Origin: Candidatus Stahliibacteriota bacterium
GTDB lineage: Bacteria > Hydrothermota > Tepidihabitantia > B3-TA06
DNA: 7,186 bases
Reading direction: 5' to 3'
Assembly (NCBI GenBank): GCA_030670165.1
Contig: DAOVCF010000100.1
Span: forward strand, 1-7,186
Under the pieces are notes generated by a model. It was not told the origin of the DNA. It saw only the letters and a list, made by a program, of their open reading frames with translations, and made no database searches. This document shows positions 4,769 through 7,186 of this stretch, in pieces. The translations under genes and the position numbers were made by a program. Each line of letters opens with the position of its first letter. Position 1 is the stretch's first letter.

Positions 4769-6076
4769 CTATTTCTTTTGTTCCTCTATCTCGCGCTTAT
4801 ACGCCTCGTCGCGAAGCTCGTTTCGGTATTCCGGCTTCTCGAACGAGTAGTGAAAGTCAGGCTTGCCGTAAGTACCCTCAAGGATACCCACCACGTCCTC
4901 AACGAACACCAGCTCCTCATCGGTAGGGATGACAAAGATCTTTACCGGCGACGAGTCGGCAGAGATCACGAACTCGTGGTTGCGGCTTGTCGCTTGACGG
5001 TTGCGCTCGGGATCGATCTTGACGCCCAACTCCTCAAGTCCGGAGCATATCTCCTCGCGCATTTCCCAACCCTTCTCGCCAACGCCTGCGGTGAACACAA
5101 TGGCGTCGGTATGACCAAGGGCGGCAAGGTAGGCACCCAGATACTTCTTTGCGCGGTGGCATTCGATCTTGAAGGCAAGCTCGGCCTGCCTATCGCCTTC
5201 ATCCATCGCCTTGTGCACGTCCCGGCGGTCAACGTACTTACCGGTTATCCCCAGTATGCCGCTCTTCTTGTTTAAAATATTGATCACCTGCTGTGCGGTG
5301 AGGTCCTCCTTCTCGGCGATGTAGCCGATTATTGCCGGGTCAATGTCGCCTGAGCGGGTGCCCATCACCAGCCCCTCAAGAGGGGTAAAGCCCATGGAGT
5401 GATCGAAGCTTTTTCCGTTCTTTATCGCGGTAAAGCTCACCCCGTTGCCTATGTGGCAGGTGATTAGGTTGACCTCTTCCGGCTTCTTGGAAAGCATAAC
5501 CGCGGCCCGCTTGGATACGTAAAGATGCGACGTTCCGTGGAATCCGTAGCGGCGCACCTTGTAGTGTCGGTACCACTCGTATGGCACGGCGTATATGTAT
5601 GTCTGTGCAGGCATGGTCTGGTGGAAGCTCGTGTCCATCACCGCCACGTGGGGTATCGAAGGCAGGTACTCCATAGCCGCCTCTATGCCAAGTATATTGG
5701 GCGGGTTGTGCAGAGGGGCAAGGTCGGCCAACTCGCGGAAGGTCTCGAGCACCTCGGGGGTTATGCGGACAGAGGCCGCGAAGCGCTCTCCTCCGTGCAC
5801 CACCCGGTGGCCGCAGGCCTGGATCTCGGAGATCTCCTTGATCACCCCAACCTTGGGGCTGGTGAGTGTCTCTACGATAAGAGCGGCAGCCTCCTTGTGG
5901 GTGGGGCACTTTTTTGATCTCTGGTAGATTTCTCGCCCGGGCACCTGATGCTTGATGAACGAGCCCTCTATTCCTACCCGCTCGACTATGCCGGACGCCA
6001 AAGGCCGCCTTATCCCCCAGCGGTAGATCATGTACTTTACTGACGAAGAGCCGCAGTTCAAAACGAGAATCTTCAT
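4769..6076 (-). CDS. ackA: Acetate kinase
   Basis: Acetate kinase interconverts acetyl phosphate + ADP and acetate + ATP in the cytosol, the ATP-yielding last step of acetate fermentation. All family hallmarks are present. The N-terminal phosphate-binding stretch is VLNCGSSSVK with Asn 7, Ser 10, Ser 12 and Lys 14. Then come GHRVVHGGERF (Arg 91), VMDTSFH (catalytic Asp 148), RYGFHGTSH (His 180), CHIGNG (His 208), MGTRSGDIDP (catalytic Arg 241), FTAGVGE and TDEEL (Glu 388). Numbering up to Arg 241 coincides with the well-studied Methanosarcina enzyme. At 435 residues it is about 30 longer than usual, because of a charged C-terminal tail (about 403-435). The ribosome site AAGGAGG is well placed before ATG 6076. 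It follows the fumarase alpha gene by 49 nt with no clear promoter between, so they are probably co-transcribed. No phosphotransacetylase gene is nearby. Confidence 0.97.
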   Translation of the reverse strand: MKILVLNCGSSSVKYMIYRWGIRRPLASGIVERVGIEGSFIKHQVPGREIYQRSKKCPTHKEAAALIVETLTSPKVGVIKEISEIQACGHRVVHGGERFAASVRITPEVLETFRELADLAPLHNPPNILGIEAAMEYLPSIPHVAVMDTSFHQTMPAQTYIYAVPYEWYRHYKVRRYGFHGTSHLYVSKRAAVMLSKKPEEVNLITCHIGNGVSFTAIKNGKSFDHSMGFTPLEGLVMGTRSGDIDPAIIGYIAEKEDLTAQQVINILNKKSGILGITGKYVDRRDVHKAMDEGDRQAELAFKIECHRAKKYLGAYLAALGHTDAIVFTAGVGEKGWEMREEICSGLEELGVKIDPERNRQATSRNHEFVISADSSPVKIFVIPTDEELVFVEDVVGILEGTYGKPDFHYSFEKPEYRNELRDEAYKREIEEQKK

Positions 6077-6125
6077 TCTTCTATATCCTCCTTGATCATT
6101 AGACCCAGTATCTCTGTCGTCCTCT

Positions 6126-6971
6126 TTAAAGGATTACCGTTTTGTGCCGCGCCGCGTGGCAGTTTATGTTCACGGCCACTGGCATTGAGGCGATATGGCA
6201 TGGGTGGGTCTCGATGAAAACGGCCAAAGCAGTCACCCTTCCGCCCAAGCCCATCGGCCCGACGCCGGTTGCGTTGATTTTTTTTAAAATCTCGCGCTCA
6301 GCATCCGCATACCTCGGATCGGGATGATGCGAGCCTATGTCACGCAAAAGCGCCTTCTTGGCGAGATAGGCCACGTGCTCGAACGTGCCGCCGATGCCTA
6401 CACCTACGATTACCGGCGGGCACGGGTTGCCGCCGGCATTGCGAACCCATTCGACCACGAAATCCGCTATCCCCTCAAGCCCGTCGGCAGGCTTCATCAT
6501 CTTTACACTGCTCATGTTCTCAGAGCCGCCGCCCTTTGGCGCCACGGTAATCTTCATCCGATCACCCGGAACAATATCCCAGTGGATGATCGCCGGGGTG
6601 TTGTCCTTGGTGTTCACCCTGGAGCCTGCAGGGTCGGCAACGATTGATTTTCTCAGATAGCCGTCGGTATAACCCTGCCTCACGCCTTCGTTTAAGGCAT
6701 CCCGCAGGCTTCCTCCCACGAGACAAACATCCTGACCGATTTCTACAAAAAGCACCGCAAAGCCGGTATCCTGGCAGATGGCAAGCTTCTCCGAGCATGC
6801 TATATCTATATTCTCCGCGATTTGTGCTAGTATCTCGGCGCCTACCGGTGATTCTTCCTTCTCCTTAGCTTCCAGTAACGCCTTCTTAACGTCTGCGGGC
6901 AACAGGGTGTTGGCCTCGATGCACAGGTTCCTAACGGGCTTAATTACGTCACTTACGTCAAACTTGCGCAC
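6126..6971 (-). CDS. fumA: Fumarate hydratase class I, alpha subunit
   Basis: This is the N-terminal-type (alpha) subunit of two-subunit class I fumarases, which hydrate fumarate to malate with an oxygen-sensitive 4Fe-4S cluster. At 281 residues the length is normal for a separate alpha subunit. The three cluster cysteines are visible: Cys 66 in AICQDTG, Cys 184 in GNPCPP and Cys 271 in NINCHAAR. Also typical are KGGGSENMS (146-154) and GIGGTFEHVAYLAKKAL (192-208). The start is GTG 6971, preceded by AAGGAGG with a rather short 4-nt gap; no better start exists. Tartrate dehydratase alpha is a close relative and cannot be excluded. The beta subunit, usually the next gene, is missing: ackA follows instead. 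A promoter lies 41 nt upstream. Confidence 0.93.
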   Translation of the reverse strand: MRKFDVSDVIKPVRNLCIEANTLLPADVKKALLEAKEKEESPVGAEILAQIAENIDIACSEKLAICQDTGFAVLFVEIGQDVCLVGGSLRDALNEGVRQGYTDGYLRKSIVADPAGSRVNTKDNTPAIIHWDIVPGDRMKITVAPKGGGSENMSSVKMMKPADGLEGIADFVVEWVRNAGGNPCPPVIVGVGIGGTFEHVAYLAKKALLRDIGSHHPDPRYADAEREILKKINATGVGPMGLGGRVTALAVFIETHPCHIASMPVAVNINCHAARHKTVIL

Positions 6972-7011
6972 CTTGCCTCCTTGAAAAGTTTAGGGGATGA
7001 AACATCTGTTA

Positions 7012-7039
7012 ATCTTACGCCGAGTGGGGTTAATGTCAA
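7012..7039 (-). promoter_or_regulatory. Promoter of the fumarase-ackA unit
   Basis: On the minus strand TTGACA (7039-7034), a 16-nt spacer, then TAAGAT (7017-7012; 4 of 6 matches). A start near 7005 gives a leader of about 34 nt before GTG 6971. Confidence 0.55.
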
Positions 7040-7084
7040 GAAACCCAGTCAGCCCTACATAGCACTCGTCACAGGTTTCGGGGT

Positions 7085-7115
7085 CCCCGGACGTACGCGA
7101 AGCGAACGTCTGGGG
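7085..7115. repeat. Long interrupted hairpin upstream of the fumarase promoter
   Basis: CCCCGGACGT (7085-7094) pairs with ACGTCTGGGG (7106-7115) with one G-T wobble. Inside, CGC/GCG closes a GAA loop after an A-A mismatch. It looks like an intergenic palindromic element. An A6 run follows on the plus strand, so on neither strand is it a clear terminator. Confidence 0.55.
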
Positions 7116-7122
7116 TGAAAAA

Positions 7123-7166
7123 AGCTGGACAAAAGATGGACAAAAGCTCCCCAAAAGGTGGACAAA
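7123..7166 (+). repeat. 11-bp tandem repeat array, four units
   Basis: The units AGCTGGACAAA, AGATGGACAAA, AGCTCCCCAAA and AGGTGGACAAA follow each other without spacers. Each differs from the consensus AGCTGGACAAA by at most three bases. The same unit is seen on the minus strand at 4611-4665. The window ends 20 nt later, so the array's right-hand context is cut off. Confidence 0.75.
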
Positions 7167-7186
7167 TTCAACCCCAAAAATGTCAA

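Noticed and set aside
5525..5917. Plus-strand ORFs across ackA and the fumarase gene
   Set aside because: They are shadows of strongly recognised minus-strand enzymes, without ribosome sites or domain content.
7123..7166. CRISPR array
   Set aside because: Units are 11 bp with no spacers between them, and no cas gene is present.
7181..7186. A further TTGACA -35 box on the minus strand at the window edge
   Set aside because: No acceptable -10 box is found 15-19 nt downstream.

Overview
The window looks like a chromosomal piece of an anaerobic, probably fermentative, diderm bacterium. The basis is a class I (4Fe-4S, oxygen-sensitive) fumarase alpha subunit next to acetate kinase, a heterodisulfide-reductase-like gene fragment, and four lipoprotein genes in a row. 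The lipoprotein style and the dense palindromic repeats resemble uncultivated FCB / WOR-3-type lineages, but that placement is an impression and not proven by the sequence. Almost every gene lies on the minus strand.

Region 1 (1-2399, minus strand): a promoter at 2372-2399 drives a compact four-gene operon of lipoproteins with gaps of 6, 9 and 15 nt. The last gene runs off the left edge. Three of the four share a signature close to (D/S)LDTTY(F/Y)P(F/Y)G-x-x-YEW and a second short motif K-G-x-G-x-(V/I)-S near the C-terminus, so they are tandem paralogs. The first and the fourth (partial) also carry an Fn3-like domain after the lipobox. Function is unknown; they are cell-envelope proteins.

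Region 2 (2400-3340): a divergent plus-strand promoter with perfect consensus hexamers (2437-2465) precedes a short ORF. Its first 37 residues resemble the start of an HdrC-type iron-sulfur subunit, but it breaks off inside the cluster motif. Then come C-rich palindromic repeats and a small membrane-protein gene (3041-3339, minus). That gene is broken by an in-frame TGA and a 38-nt hairpin insertion.

Region 3 (3329-4768, minus strand): a two-TM protein of unknown function (promoter 4004-4031) overlaps the start of the broken small gene by 11 nt. A second, intact-looking paralog of the small gene lies at 4181-4384 with its own promoter and almost no leader. The rest is repeats: three composite AT-rich / C-rich palindromic elements, two neighbouring perfect hairpins, and an 11-bp tandem repeat array.

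Region 4 (4769-7186, minus strand): a promoter at 7012-7039 drives the fumarase alpha gene (GTG start), followed 49 nt later by ackA. The products would cover fumarate/malate interconversion and acetyl-phosphate to acetate with ATP formation. Neither the fumarase beta subunit nor phosphotransacetylase is present here. The right edge holds a hairpin and a second 11-bp tandem array, inverted relative to the first.
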